This document shows, in pieces, positions 1 to 12,301 of a DNA stretch of 64,000 bases. Position 1 is the stretch's first letter. Each line of letters starts with the position of its first letter. Source of the stretch: Cryptomeria japonica (taxonomy: Eukaryota; Streptophyta; Pinopsida; Cupressales; Cupressaceae); NCBI RefSeq assembly GCF_030272615.1, contig NC_081409.1, forward strand, positions 619,551,255 to 619,615,254. The letters run 5' to 3'. The notes beneath the pieces were generated by a model. The model did not search any database. It saw only the letters and a list, made by a program, of their open reading frames with translations, and was not told the origin of the DNA. The position numbers were made by a program, and so were the translations under genes.

Positions 1-2031
1 ACCGAGTTCAACTAAGAGAAAACAATAGAATGACACCTTATGAGTTGTGGTATGACCAGAAACCATTAGTGAAATACTTCAAGGTATTTGGAAGCAAGTG
101 TTTTATCAAGAGAGATATGTATGGTCTAGGTAGTTTTGATTCTAGGAGGGATGAAGGAATCTTCCTTGGTTACTCATCTAAGAACAAGGCCCATAAATGC
201 TACAACAAAAGACTATGAAGAGTCATTGAGAGTGTGCATGTAAGAGATGATGAGGATATCCACAAAGGAAGACAATCATAGGTAAACTGGTATGATGATT
301 ATGGTGATAAAGGTGAGAAAGCTCAATCAAACAATGAACCAGAAGAAGCATCCAAAAAGTCTCCTAACCAGTATGTGTAGATGAACCACCTAGAAGAGAA
401 TATTTTAGGCAATAAGAGTGATGGTGTGCAAACTAGGAGAAGACTTTCCTAGAATGATGAACAAGTCAACTTTTGCCTCATGACTGAAGTAGAACCTAAA
501 ACATTCAATGTGGCCAACAAAAGTAAAAAATGGATGGATGCCATGGAAGAAGAGTTGCAACAGATTGAGAAGAAAAAGACTTGGGAATTAGTCCCTAGAC
601 CAAAAGACAAGAACATCATTAGCACCAAATGGGTCTACCAAAATAAGATGAATTAAGAAGGTAAAATTGTTAGGCATAAAGCTAGACTTGTGTGCAAGGG
701 TTACTCTCAAGTAGAGGGTATTGATTTTGAAGAAACATTTGCACCGGTAGTTAGATTAGAAGAAATTAGAATATTTATAGCCTTTTATGCCTACAAGGAT
801 CATAAAGTATATCAAATGGATGTAAAATATGCCTTCTTCAATAGAAATTTGGAAGAATTAAGTGTACATGGAGTAACCGAAAGGGTTTATGCTACATGAT
901 GATGAAACCTTTGTGTGTAGGTTGAAGAGAGCCCTATATGGTTTAAAGCAATTTCCTAAAGAATGGTATTCAAGTATAGATTAGTACATGAAGGAGCAAG
1001 GATTCAAAAAGGGGAGTGCTGCCATCAATTTGTACATCAAGAAAGATGGAAACCACATGATCATTATGGTGGTGTATGTAGATGACAATATTTCTGGAGG
1101 CAACAAGGACACCCTTTGCAAAAAATTTGTTGATCAGATGTAGTCAAAATTTGAGATGTCAATGCTTGGAGAACTGACATACTTTCTTGGTTTGCAGATA
1201 TCATGGCAAGATAAGGGAATTTGTATCTCATAAACCAAGTATGCAAAGGATATGTTGAAGAAATTTGAAATGGAGAACTGCAAACCGGTAAGTACCCCCA
1301 TGGTGACCAAAAGAAAATTAAGAAAGAATGATGAACCATCGGTGGTGGATCAGACATTATATAGATCTATGATAGGAAGCCTATTATATCTTACTGCTTC
1401 TAGACTATATATAGTGCAGGCAGTGTGCATGGTGGCTAGATTTCAAGCTACACCTAAGCAGTCACATATGAATGGTGTAAGCAGAATTTTTAGGTACCTA
1501 CATGAAACACCCAATTATGGTTTGTGGTACCCTAAACAAGGGGAAATCATCTTGGAAGTATACACTGATGTTGATTGGGTAGGTTGCATTGATGACCGGA
1601 AGAGCATGAGTGGTGGTGCATTCTTCCTAGGTGACCGATTGGTCTCATGGCATAGCAAGAAGTAGGATTCAGTCTCCCTATAAACTGCTAAAGCAGGATA
1701 CATTGTTGGTTCTACATTCTTCTCTCAGTTGCTTTGGATGAATCAAACCCTCAAGGACATACAGGTGAACATCACTAATCCTATTCCCATCTGGTGTGAT
1801 AATTCAAGTGCCATCAACATATCAAAGAACCTAGTGATGCATTCCAAAACAAAGCATATAGCCATCAAGTATCATTTTCTTAGATAGAAGTTTGAAGGAC
1901 AAGAAGTAAAGATGGACTATGTCCTTATAGGAGAACAAGTGGCAAATATTTTCACCAAACCATTGTCGGTAAGGAATTTTGAGTACTTAAGACACAAGTT
2001 GGGAGTTGCGTCACCTTGCTTCTACACTTAA
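1..2031 (+). pseudogene. C1 pol remnant: integrase C-terminus, reverse transcriptase, RNase H
   Basis: Bases 30-218 encode the integrase tail (PYELWY, GSKCFIKRD, DEGIFLGYSSKNKA). The reverse transcriptase has [17 protein letters not shown] from about 680, MDVKYAFFN near 815 and the catalytic YVDD at 1075-1086. The tether and RNase H carry SMIGSLLYLTASR (1366-1404), YTDVDWVG (1561-1584), a WCDNSSAINISKN block near 1790 and FTKPL near 1950; the natural stop is at 2029-2031. A frameshift at about 856-880 and at least eight in-frame stops kill it. It would have copied element RNA into DNA in cytoplasmic particles. The family is certain from several ordered motifs; no active protein is possible. 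Confidence 0.93.
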
Positions 2032-2294
2032 GTCAGTAAGGAGTTATATGGTTTAGGGGGAGTTTATAGTAGCATCTATAACTCTTGAACCACATGTTGA
2101 TCATAGGGAAAGTTCAAGGTTGTATGTCTAAGTTTTGGTTGTAATCACTAAGAGAAGATTTGGCTAAGGGGGAGATAGGTATGAATCAAAGGGGAGTATA
2201 CAATACCCTAAACCTTTGTCATTGTGTCAAAGGGGGAGAAATCTATCGATATGAAGCCTTGCAGTAAGTTGACATCAATGCCAAAGGGGGACAT
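2032..2294 (+). promoter_or_regulatory. C1 post-pol spacer with repeated polypurine tracts
   Basis: Several purine tracts precede the 3' LTR: AGGGGGAG near 2055, AAGGGGGAGAT near 2165, AAAGGGGAG near 2191, AAAGGGGGAGAAA near 2229, and the tract ending just before the LTR at 2284-2291. The last is in the position expected for the plus-strand primer. The others look like spare copies of it. Confidence 0.75.
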
Positions 2295-3957
2295 TGCTAG
2301 AATTATTGGCATTAAGTTGTCATTGATGTCAACTAGTTTGGCATGGCCATTGGTGAGTAAGAAGTGGTGACCAGTATAGGAGAAGTAATACATGATGATG
2401 TAAATCCATATGTATGTAGTAGATTGAAGGTAAGTTACTGGTACACATGAAATGCATCATCTGTCGAAAAGCAGGCTCACCGACAAGACAAAGAAAGCAA
2501 GCAAGAGAAGAACTGAAGGATGTAACCTGGTATACTCAGAGAAGATCAATGCTTCTGGTAAGTATACTAAATAATAGGACCAACATTTTTGATGGAAATA
2601 CATGTAGGAATGAAGGCCCACTGGTAGAGTTAGGTTATACCAGTAAGGAGAGTTGAACTGGTAGTCATTCTTGCCAACAAAGAATGTCAAACTGACATAA
2701 GAAACCAAGAAGATGTGGATGTGGACAAAGATGACAACTAGAAGCCAGGTGGTGATAGTAGATAGGTCAGTGAAGTGTGCATTGACATAAAAGTCAGCAT
2801 GAAGGTTGATCTTTATGAAGAACCCGCAAATCATGGAGAATTCTAGAAGATTGCAGCTCGAGAAAGACAAGCTGGCAAGAGATTGAACTTATCCCACAAG
2901 AGGATTTGATCTTTGTACCTATTTGCTAAAGGAAATAGCTGAGCCATTAATGGCGTGTGACAGAGAAAAGCAGAAAAGCATAGTGCAGACCTCCTGATTT
3001 AGAAAATACACATTGGAATACGAGGCATTGGTGGTGTTGATTGATGACATGCAGATAATTTCTCTGGAAAAGAAGATCAAATCAAATCCAATACATATCA
3101 AGTTGGTGAAGGAAAAAATTAACATGATAATGTTTGAATGTTGTTTTGGTGGGAACCCTAGAAGATAAATATGTGAGCTTGAGACTGAAACTAGTTGATT
3201 CTTGATGTGAAGAGTGAGTGAGAGAGAGCTTCAGTAAGGAGAAAGATCATCTTTGTTATAAATTATTCTAAGAAAGTTATAGAGTGAGCTAGAAGGTGAA
3301 CCGGTGTGAGGGTCTATCTAGTAGAGATAGAGCAACCGATAAACTATTGCAGGTTAAATAGTTAAACTAACTGGTGAGGTGTGTTTGATCAAGAAGGCAT
3401 CTGAGAGTTAAATAATGTGGTGTGAGGCTAAGGGAGAAAGAAGAGAGGCTAAGAGTAACTGGTGAGTGATCAGAGAGATTAATCTGATAACTGGCAGTGT
3501 GAGAACCAGTTAAGAAGAGGAGGTTGTTAACTGATAGAAATCCAATGCTCAGATGTTACAGAACGCATTTGCAACTAGGTGCTACAACTCTATCTAAATT
3601 GTATTTCATTATACAACACCGAGTTGGAGCTTGGTGTAGGGGTTGGTTCTCCTTGGGTTGGTGCTCCTTGGGTGGTTCCCTAAATCATTATAATCCATTG
3701 TTTTATTGTGAGGCTGGATTGGAGCAATAGACTCCACCAATATTTCTCACCGAGGTTTTTCCCATATTGGGTTTTTCTCGTATATTTGGTGTTGTGGGTT
3801 GCATTTGTGTGTTTTCCTCTTTTGATATCCACATTTATCTTACTGGTTTGATTATTTAGTGATTAGGGTGATAACGAGTATTCCAAGGTTGTTTAAAAAG
3901 AAAATATTTTAGGAACCACTGATTCAACCCCCTCTTAGTGGTACATTGTATTCAACA
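2295..3957 (+). repeat. C1 3' LTR
   Basis: Starts TGCTAGAATTATTGG directly after the purine tract and ends at CA (3956-3957), about 1,663 bp. Near its start is GTCATTGATGTCAAC, shared with the other copia LTRs of this window. Near its end are TTTTTCCCATATTGGGTTTT and GATTCAACCCCCTC, the same landmarks seen in the other LTR tails. ORFs in this span look like noise. The right end is fixed only by the CA and the family C-run. Confidence 0.75.
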
Positions 3958-4860
3958 ATAATTAACAATAACACTTGAGATGAATTGAACACATATCCAA
4001 AACATTTCTCTATTTCTTTCTTGCTTGAATAGTACTATTTGAGTCCTTCGTACAATGCTCTGCAAATAAGTGGAACCCCTTTGATTGAATTTCAATGAGG
4101 TATATATAGGTGAGGTTAGTAACCACCTAAGGTAACTACCTTAACGACCTTTATAACTACCTAGAATAACTAACTCACTTTAAGTGTAACAACTTCAAAT
4201 AACTAACTCATTTTGAAATAATAGTTACTTTAAGTAACTACCTGAGTTGAGAACTTAACATAAGTACTTCATAAGAAAGAGTTAGGATAAACCTAACCTT
4301 TTCAAAAATCAAGTTGAAATGCTAACTCTAGTTACAAAAATTGACTTAAGTCACTTTTAAAAATGTGAATTTGAAAGTTGTGGGCTTGAAAAAAGATAGG
4401 ATTATTGATCTCGTTGATGTAGTTTGCAATCTTCACTTCTTCTTCCTTTGATACTTTTTTATGAGCTTCTTGACACCGAGTATTGTTTCTTGTTTGCTTA
4501 ATTTGCACCTACAACTGTACCACCAACTTGAATAGTGACTTAGACTGATCATTCACCTACAATGTTCCTTCAAACACATATTTTGAGTGCATCAATTAGA
4601 CATCCTTTTATTTCTTGGCCTCATAATATTTGGTACTTTTATCTTGTCATAGAGTGATTGTTGTTGATACTAAATCGGTCACCAATATGCAAGGTCTCAT
4701 AAGGCCTTTTATTTGAATATCATTCATTAACACTTTCAACTTTTCTCAATCCCCACAAATGCATAAATGTCAATCATTATGTTTTTGTTGATGAAATAAT
4801 TCCCCAACAAGTCCATTGTGTGCAATCCAATAATCATTCCTATTTTAAAGTCCTTGTTTT
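3958..4860. other. Intergenic, AT-rich; TAACTAAC-rich stretch
   Basis: No coding region that I can support. Between about 4110 and 4265 the words TAACTAC and TAACTAAC recur on the plus strand, giving a low-complexity patch. The rest is unremarkable AT-rich DNA, some of which may be the continuation of the PPR pseudogene that begins at 4861 and runs on the minus strand. Confidence 0.5.
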
Positions 4861-5640
4861 ACCACGAGTAGGGAGGAAACTGGCAAAAGTTGAGAAATTT
4901 GTCTTTACGCCTGCAAAGATATTTTCTCCAAAGTTTCTTTTTCCTTTGCAACAAATTGTTTGTGTTTTGTTGTGAGAGTTGCATTCAATGAGATACATCT
5001 TTTCAAGGTCTTATGTTGAGCAATTTGGTTGCGATGTCCATGACTCCACATTTTGCATGCACGTCTACATGAACCTGCAACTATGAATTGCATTTGTTTG
5101 AAAGTTTTGAAAACTTTTTCAACATCTCCATTTTGTGTGCAGTCTATGCATTTCTAAGCTATTATATCTGACTGAAATCTCCCACTATCATGATTTGACG
5201 AGTATCCTTTTTTTGTCCCAAAGCTAGCATTTTGGCACAAGCATGAGGGATGCTAGTGAAGGTTGTAGAATTTGGATTTACATCCGCCAATTCTATTCAC
5301 CTCAAATTTATAAGCCTTTTCAAACTACTTAATTTGAAATGCCTATAGACTTTTCATTCCATGAGACAACATTTCTTTGAGGATTTTGTTATAATGTTCA
5401 TACACCTTCTCTTAGCTTCCACATTTGCATTCATGTCTTTGGGCTTTGGACGAACACTGATGACCTATTTTAAATCATGGAGAGTGCTAGCTAAAGATGT
5501 GGAATGTGGCTTTACACCTACAAATTTCACTTTCTTCAAAGTTTCCAAAGCATCTTCAACAACTCCATTTTGTACATATCCCTACAATCATGAAATTTTT
5601 GTTTGTGCCTTAGGTAGTTAGAATGACTACTTTCTTTTAA
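4861..5640 (-). pseudogene. PPR (pentatricopeptide repeat) gene remnant
   Basis: Reading the minus strand, four segments match the organellar PPR repeat pattern in order: QNGVVEDALETLKKVKFVGV followed by KPHSTSLAS (about 5584-5483); a VSWNEKSIG segment (near 5350), then DVNPNSTTFTSIPHACAKM (5285-5228); VHAKCGVMDIATKLL (near 5065-5020), the MYAKCG helix region; and VKTNFSTFAS (4912-4871). These are the GVKPNSTTF..ACAKMGAL, MYAKCG and VVSWN..QNG landmarks of P-L-S type plant PPR proteins, which bind organellar RNA. Frameshifts and stops separate the segments, so it is long dead. At least two or three repeats survive; no DYW or E tail is seen. It is the only host-gene-like sequence in the window that I trust. 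Confidence 0.7.
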
Positions 5641-6540
5641 CTATCGGAAATCCAAGTCTCATCCATAACATATATCAACAACATTGTTAAGTTGTACAAA
5701 ACACCAATGCACATCTAATTTGCCTATATTTTAGGATTTTGGTAAGGCACACTAACTTGTCGAAAAAGCCTTTCCCTATTACAGAGTTGTTGCCTATCTA
5801 TAACTATTTCGTGCATATATTGCAATGGTGCTACCTTATTTAAAGAAAATTTATGGTAGTTATAATAAATGATAGATTTTCCTCTTAAACATATCTACTT
5901 CTTTACGAACTTGGACAAGTTGCCTATCATAACCATGTAGGTGATTGGAGAAATAAGTCATCTCACCAAGTCACCACATTCATTCATCAGGGTTGTCCGA
6001 TACTTTAAAAAGTGCACCAACTTACCGATGAGAGCTTGCTAATCCTCCATGTCGCTATTTTGTTCCCTTTCAACAAGTTGATATCAAACTTTTCATCTCT
6101 TTGCACAATTTTCTGATTATATGAAAGTGTCGATAAGAATGTCAGTCTATTATACAAGGTTTCCAACTTTGAGAATGTCATTACAATTACCGATGAAGAT
6201 ATAAAATAAAACTTAGTGTTCCCCTTTGGGTGACTATTGTTTCTTGGACAAAACACTGATTTGCATCACCTTGTCAGTGTTTTGTCAACTTGGATGAAAT
6301 TCTAATTCCCCTTCGTAACACTTATCGGTGATTTATTGAAGTGCCAAAACTTGCTGTGAGTTTCTACAAACAATGTCTCATTGAATTTTTTGCTTTCTTT
6401 TATAACACTAATCAATAATTTAGATTAATTTGGCAAGTAGGCGAGAAGGTCGATACATTATTTTTTGTTGACATGAAATCCCTCATTTATAACTTATTTT
6501 GACTGTGAGTTATCAATATGAGGGGTTTGGCATGAATGTG
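5641..6540. other. Intergenic, no recognisable gene
   Basis: AT-rich, with only short ORFs. The 83-codon minus ORF at 6005-6256 matches no family I know. The 5' part of the PPR pseudogene might extend into the first 200 bases but I cannot align it. The left edge of C2 at about 6541 is abrupt, with no LTR or primer site. Confidence 0.5.
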
Positions 6541-7890
6541 TAAAATTTTTTAAGTTTAAAAATGGGGCTAACAGGTAAGAAGAAGTATGATCATGATGAA
6601 TGTAGACTATCTAGATATGAAAGAGAGAGAAGAGAGATGGAAGAGCAAGAAAGAGAGTTGGATGAACTTGAAGCACTAATTGCCCAAAGATTTCCTAAAG
6701 GAGTCAGTAAGTCTAATGAAAAGTTGCCTTTGAAATGTTTTTCTTGTAAAAAGATAGGACATTTTGATTCTAGATGCCCAGAGAGAATGGCTAAGTATGT
6801 GAGGCATGATAAATTTGATAAGCATGATGCGAATGATAGATATGAAAAGCATGAGAAGTATGATCATCCTTACATGCCTAACTAGAAGTATAGGAATCAG
6901 AAGAACTATTATTATGTTGTAGATGAAGGTATTACAAATGAAGAATCAAAAGGAGATGAAGTTGTTTTTATTTTAATTAAAGAAGATAGACCTATACCTA
7001 TTGATTCCACAAGCTGCACTATCGAGGAGAAAGCTTTAGCTGCTAAAGTTGATGAGAAATATGAATGGGTAATTGACAATGGTTTTTCACATCATATGAT
7101 TGGTGATAAAATAAAACTTGTGAGTATGGAAAGATATGATGGCAAAATAGTTAGATTTGGAGATGAGAAAGCCTATGTAATCCATGGGAGAGGTTCTATT
7201 TCTTTTGATGGTAAGCATAATATTAATGATGTCTTGTATGTTTAAGGTTTGAAGCATAATATTTTGAGTCTTGGAAAAATGGTTGATAAAGGTTATGATC
7301 TACAATTCAAGGATGGAAAATGAAAGATCCTAAATGCCTCCGGTATAGAAATTGCATCTAAAACTAAGACTGAATGTAACATTTTTTATTTGAATATCGG
7401 TGAGAAAATTTATTTGATTGCTCAGATTGATGAAAGTTGGTTGTGGCATAGGAGAATGTGTCATGTAAATTTTCATTCAATGATTAAGATCTATTCTACA
7501 CAAGTTGTTAGAGATCTGCCTAAGATTGTTAAGCCTTTTAATCTAGTATGTAAGGAATGTCAGTTGGGTAAGAAAACAAGTATTTCTTTCAAGAGAAAAT
7601 AGTATACATTAGATGCACTACTAGATCTTGTGCATACTGACCTATGTGGACCTATAATGTTATAAGTGTGCAGGGTGATAGATATTTTATGCTACTAATT
7701 GATGATTATTCCAAGATGATGTGGGTTGTCTTTTTGAAGGAGAAATCAAAAGCATTGGACAAGTTCAAAATATTCAAAGATAAGGTCAAGACTGAGTCTG
7801 GATTGAAAGTGAAGTGTCTGAGATCTGATAGAGGTGGAAAATTCTATTCCAATGAGTTCAATTGATTATGTGAGAAGCATGGGATTAGAA
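6541..7890 (+). pseudogene. C2: truncated copia gag-protease-integrase, interrupted at 7891
   Basis: Begins in the charged region before the gag zinc knuckle. The knuckle (6736-6777) reads CFSCKKIGHFDSRC, a complete CX2CX4HX4C. The protease follows at about 7060, with DNG at 7075-7083 in place of the catalytic DSG. The integrase HHCC zinc domain (WLWHRRMCHVNFHSM ... VCKECQLGKKT, 7435-7580) and the start of the core (LVHTDLCGP; YFMLLIDDYSKMMWVVFLKE; KCLRSDRGGKF) follow. In-frame stops occur at several points. The reading stops in EKHGIR where C3 begins; the rest of the integrase and all of RT are not seen again. The 5' end has no LTR. Confidence 0.9.
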
Positions 7891-8910
7891 TGTTGGTATT
7901 ATGGATGTGATGCATTAGTTTTGTCATTGATGTCAACACTTATCCTTCTGGAGATCTTTGGTTATGTTGAACTGGCATGTTCAGTGACTTATGTACAGTC
8001 ACTGGTATATTGTTCACCGGCACTAAGGATGACTTGTTATCATTTGGAGATCACTTGGATATGTAAAAGACATGGTTTGGACACTTGGTTTTGGTATTTT
8101 GGTTATTGGTCTAATCAAGTTGACATATTTGTTGTTATCGGAAAATTGGTCTAAGTTATGGACTGACATGTTATGGAGATGATTTAATTGATTGGATATT
8201 GTTGTAAATGTATTGAGCCAACATGATGCATCACATCTTGACTTATTTGTAATTGGTTTAATAGTAATATTCTTAGTAAGTCGACCTACACATTTGGTCC
8301 TAGGTTTTGGTATATATGTAAGTCTCATTTGTGAAATGGAGATATAGCAGAATATTGTAAGTAAGGTAATGGTATTATAATATGGTATGTATGAAGATTC
8401 AAGATCATATGAGCAAACCATAGAGAAGGTTCAAGAAAGGTTTGAAGGTGACTATCAGAGCTTAATTGGTACTGAATCCAGCATTGGAGATGCTACTTTG
8501 AGCAGTACATTATCATTGGATTTAACCATCCAATTGTAGTCATTATGACTCCTATTTTGTGATTGAACAGTGAGTTCTAGGCAGTTGGCCTTTCTGCATG
8601 TGCAGACCCCATTTGTATATGCATACTATCTGCAGTAGTATCATCTAATTGTGGGTAAGGTTTCCCATCATGTTTTTTCCCCTTACAGGGTTTCCACGTA
8701 CAAATCTTTGTGTTATGTGTTGTGGATGTTGTTTCTCTTTCTGTTTTATGCATTAAGCTTCACCAGTATTAATACTAACTGTTAATTTGTCAACCAACAT
8801 TAAGTTTGGTTTACCGGTATTATGCATCAAGTTTGATTAAGTTATATTTGGGTCGAAATTAATTGACAACTGATTCACCCCCCCCTCTCATTTGCCTCAG
8901 GGTCCTAACA
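7891..8910 (+). repeat. C3 5' LTR
   Basis: About 1,020 bp, TGTTGG to TAACA. Contains GTCATTGATGTCAACAC near the start, a TATATAT box at 8311-8317, the GTTTTTTCCCCTTACAGGG landmark near 8670-8690, and GATTCACCCCCCCC near the end. The same landmarks recur in the C6 and C7 LTRs, so these three belong to one family. Confidence 0.88.
8311..8317 (+). promoter_or_regulatory. Putative TATA box, C3 LTR
   Basis: TATATAT sits about 420 bp into the LTR, at the place where C6 and C7 have TATAAAT in the context GGTATAAATGTAAG. Confidence 0.45.
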
Positions 8911-8911
8911 A

Positions 8912-8923
8912 TTAGTATTAGAG
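8912..8923 (+). promoter_or_regulatory. C3 primer binding site, tRNA-Met initiator, decayed
   Basis: TTAGTATTAGAG is the mutated form of TTGGTATCAGAG, found at the same distance after the C6 LTR. Two changes have occurred, both of the transition type common elsewhere in this window. Confidence 0.8.
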
Positions 8924-8967
8924 CTAAGTCCTCTATTTGTAGAAGTCTAATAGCTTGAGGAGATTCT

Positions 8968-11900
8968 ATGGCAACAAAATTTTTTAGGAAGGATAGTCTG
9001 AAATGTGATGGAACTAACTATGGTATATGAAAGATTAGAATGGAGACACATCTAAATTGCAATGGAAGAGACATATAGGATATTACAAAGAATGACTATG
9101 TCGGTCCTACACCAAATCAACCTAATCCACCAACATTGGGTAAGGATCAAGAGAATGATTGCAAAGCAAGAGAAGTACTCTTGAGCACATTGTCAGATTA
9201 GCAAATCATGGGATTATCAGACTGATCTATTGCTAAAGCTATTTGGGATAAATTGGAGACATTGAATGAAGGTGACACCACTGTCAAAATTTCTAAACTC
9301 GAATGCTTCTGGGTCAGGTATGAAAATTTGAAAATGGAAGAAGATGAAAGAATTTTTTCTTTTATGGAAAGGGTTAATGAAATTGTTTTGGGAATACAAT
9401 GTTGTGGAGGATTCTTAAGTGAAGATGAAATTGTTTCTAAAGTTTTAAGAGATTTGCCACCGGGATACAAAATGAAAGTAACTATTATTAATGAGTTGAG
9501 AACAATGCCTAATACATCCGTATCTAGAGATACCTTGGCTGGAAAACTTTCAGCATTTGAGCTTGAGGAATTTGGTCTTGCTGCTACAATTAAAATAGAT
9601 TTGGCCACCAAAGCATCATCATCAACTAATAAATTTGATTGGAAAATACTTTATGCAAGAGAACTTGAAAATATCAGAAAGGAAAATGAAGAATTGGAAG
9701 AACTTGAAGCACTATTTGCAAGGAAAATGCCTAAAGGTCCTATTGGAAGTAAGTATGAAGGTAAAGCACCATTTAAATGTTTTAACTACAATAAAGTTGG
9801 TCATATGGCATCTAGATGTCCTGATAGACATGCAAGATTGAGAGAGGAAGCTAAAAGAATATATAAACCTAACCCTAAATATCAGAGATACAGATTAAAG
9901 AAGAATAGAGACAAATCATGTTACTATGTTGATGAAGGAGTTACTGATGATTCTGATGAAGAACTAGCAGACAATGGATGGGCTTTTGTTGCAATAAAGG
10001 AAGATCAACCAACACCTATTGTTCCACTAGTAGAGAAGCCCCTGATAGCTAAAATTGAAGAAAAGGATGAATGGATTATAGATTCTGGATGTTCACATCA
10101 TATGACTAGTGATAAAAGTAAATTCTTATCTTTTTAGGAATATAGTGGAGGTCTAGTAAGATTTGGGGATGATAAATCTTGTTTGATCAAAGGAAAATGA
10201 ACTATATCTTTTGATGGTAAGCACAATACTGACAACATTTATTATGTTGAAGGTTTGAAGCATAATCTTTTGAGTGTTGGTCAATTAGTTGAAAAGGGAT
10301 TTTACTTACAATTCAAGAATGGTAGATGCAAAATCATGAATAGAACTGGATCAAATATTGCAATCGGTAATCAGCCTAGAGGTAATATCTTTCATTTGAA
10401 TAACAATGAAAAGACATGCTTGATTGCACATATTGATGAAGGTTGGTTATGTCATAAAAGACTTTCTCATATGAATTTTGATTGCATGGTAAAGATTAGT
10501 TCAACTAAGGCAACAAGGTATTTACCTAAGATTGTAAAACCTCATAATCTGGTATGTAAGGAATGTCAAATGGGAAAGCAATTTAGAACAAATTTTAAGA
10601 GTATTTCTGAGAAATCCAATAATGTTCTTGATTTAATTCATACTGACTTGTGTGGTCTGGCAAGAACAAGAAGTCTATAGGGAGATAGATACTTTATGCT
10701 AATCATTGATGATTATTCTAGAATGTGTTGGGTTACCTTTCTCAAGGAGAAATCAAAAGATTTTGAGAAATTAAAAATATTCAAGGCAATGGTAGAGAAT
10801 GAAATCGGTAACAAAATCAAATGTTTAAGATCGGATCAAGGAGGATAATTTACATCTAAGGAGTTTAATACATTTTGTGAAGTGAATGGAATCAGAAGAC
10901 AACTATCAGCACCCCGGACACCCGAGAAAAATGGAGTTGTGGAAAGGAAGAACAAAACTATTCTGGATGCAGGTAGAAGCATGATATTAGAAGAAAATCT
11001 ACCTCATGTGTACTGGAGAGAAGTAGTGAATATAGAGGTTTACACTTTTAATAGAGTTCACATCAAAGGTGAAATCGGTAAGACCCCTTATGAACTATGG
11101 TTTGGTAATACTCCTACTCTTAAATACTTAAGAATATTTGGAAGAAAGTGTTATATTAGGAGAGATGAGTATGTTGGTAAATTTGATCCTAGAAGTGATG
11201 AAGGAATATTTCTTGGTTATTCATCTAAGAGACAGGCATATAGATGTTTTAATTAAAGACTGTAGAAAATCATTGAGAGTACTAATGTGAATATAGAGGA
11301 ACAATTTAGAGGATACTCAAGATCTATGGATTCTGAACCGGTAGTTGAGATGATCATAAATGAACCTATACAGAGTGCACCAGTATAGAATGTGGATCCA
11401 TTCACACCGGCATCATCAGAGAATTCTGCAGTGACTGAAGAACACAGCAAGTGAAAACACCCAGGTATGTAAAACTGAATCACTCCGAAAGTCAGATAAT
11501 TGGGAGTAAATATCAAGGTGTTATGACAAGAGGGAGACTGGAAAATGAAGAGGTATGTTTAATTTCTCAAATTGAACCAACATCTATTATTGAGGAATGT
11601 GAAGATAAACATTGGATTAAAGCTATGGAAGATGAATTAAAACAAATTGAAAAGAACAATACATGGACATTGGTTTCCCGACCTAAAGACAAAAATGTAA
11701 TTGGAACTAAATGGTATTCAAAAATAAACTTAATGAAGATGGCTAGGTAATCATAAACAAAACAATATTAGTGTGTAAAGGATATTCATAGAAAGAGGGA
11801 ATTGATTACAATAAAACCTTTGCATCAGTAGCTAGAATTGAGGCAGCCAAATTATTTCTTGCATTTGCAACTCACAAGAACTATAAAGTATATCAGATGG

Positions 11901-12301
11901 ATGTAAAATGTGCATTTCTGAATGGTGATCTTGAAGAGGAAGTTTACATTGAACAACTTGATGGATTCTCATTAACAAATGATAAAGATATAGTTTACAG
12001 ATTAAGGAAAGCTTTGTATGGATTGAAGTAAGCTCCTAGAGCTTGGTATGCTAGATTAGACAAATATCTCTTGAAGCTTGGTCACACTAAAGGTAATACT
12101 GACAACAACTTATATTTCAAAGTGACTAATGATGACATCTTGGTTATTTAAGTTTTTGTTGATGATATCATTTTTGGAGGAGAAGATGGATTATGTAACG
12201 ACTTTGCTAATAAGATGCAGGAAGAATTTGACATGTCTATGATTGGGGAGAGAAAATTATTTTTAGGATTGCATATTTCACAGACTCATAAAGGTATATT
12301 C
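8968..12301 (+). pseudogene. C3 gag-pol, truncated in reverse transcriptase
   Basis: The ATG at 8968 starts gag (FFRKDSLKCDGTNYGI, then a UBN2-like helical region to about 9600). The knuckle at 9778-9819 reads CFNYNKVGHMASRC, so its second Cys has become Tyr. Protease has an intact DSG at 10081-10089. Integrase shows the zinc region (WLCHKRLSHMNFDCM ... VCKECQMGK), DLIHTDLCG, a stop in KCLRSDQGG, and GIFLGYSSK near 11205. Reverse transcriptase has MDVKCAFLNGDLEEEVYIEQ and FVDD with the two Asp codons at 12161-12166; sequence ends at KGIFI. I count more than ten nonsense codons, including several TAG where C6 or C7 keep Gln. The ORF of 9253-10137 (294 codons) is the longest surviving piece. 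Confidence 0.93.

Larger units (their letters stand above)
1..3957 (+). mobile_element. C1: Ty1-copia element, 5' part outside window
   Basis: The window opens inside the integrase of a copia retrotransposon. Integrase C-terminus, reverse transcriptase, RNase H, a purine-rich tail and a long 3' LTR follow in normal copia order. The 5' LTR, gag and protease lie before position 1. The LTR seems to end in CA at 3956-3957, followed by ATAAT, which would be the right target duplication; this cannot be checked without the left side. SIRE-like placement is inferred from pol order and the repeated AAGGGGGA tracts between pol and LTR. Confidence 0.9.
7891..12301 (+). mobile_element. C3: Ty1-copia element inserted in C2, 3' end lost
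   Basis: A 5' LTR (TGTTGG start), tRNA-Met primer site and gag-pol follow in order. The left target site is TAGAA (7886-7890) inside the C2 integrase. The element breaks off at about 12301 in the reverse transcriptase, where the sequence turns into an inverted fragment of another copia. No RNase H or 3' LTR of this copy is present, so a deletion or rearrangement removed them. Confidence 0.9.

Noticed and set aside
5361-5621. 86-codon plus-strand ORF
   Set aside because: It is the antisense of the PPR pseudogene repeats.
8023-8421. 132-codon minus ORF
   Set aside because: Lies wholly in the C3 LTR; similar spurious ORFs occur in the C6 and C7 LTRs at matching places.
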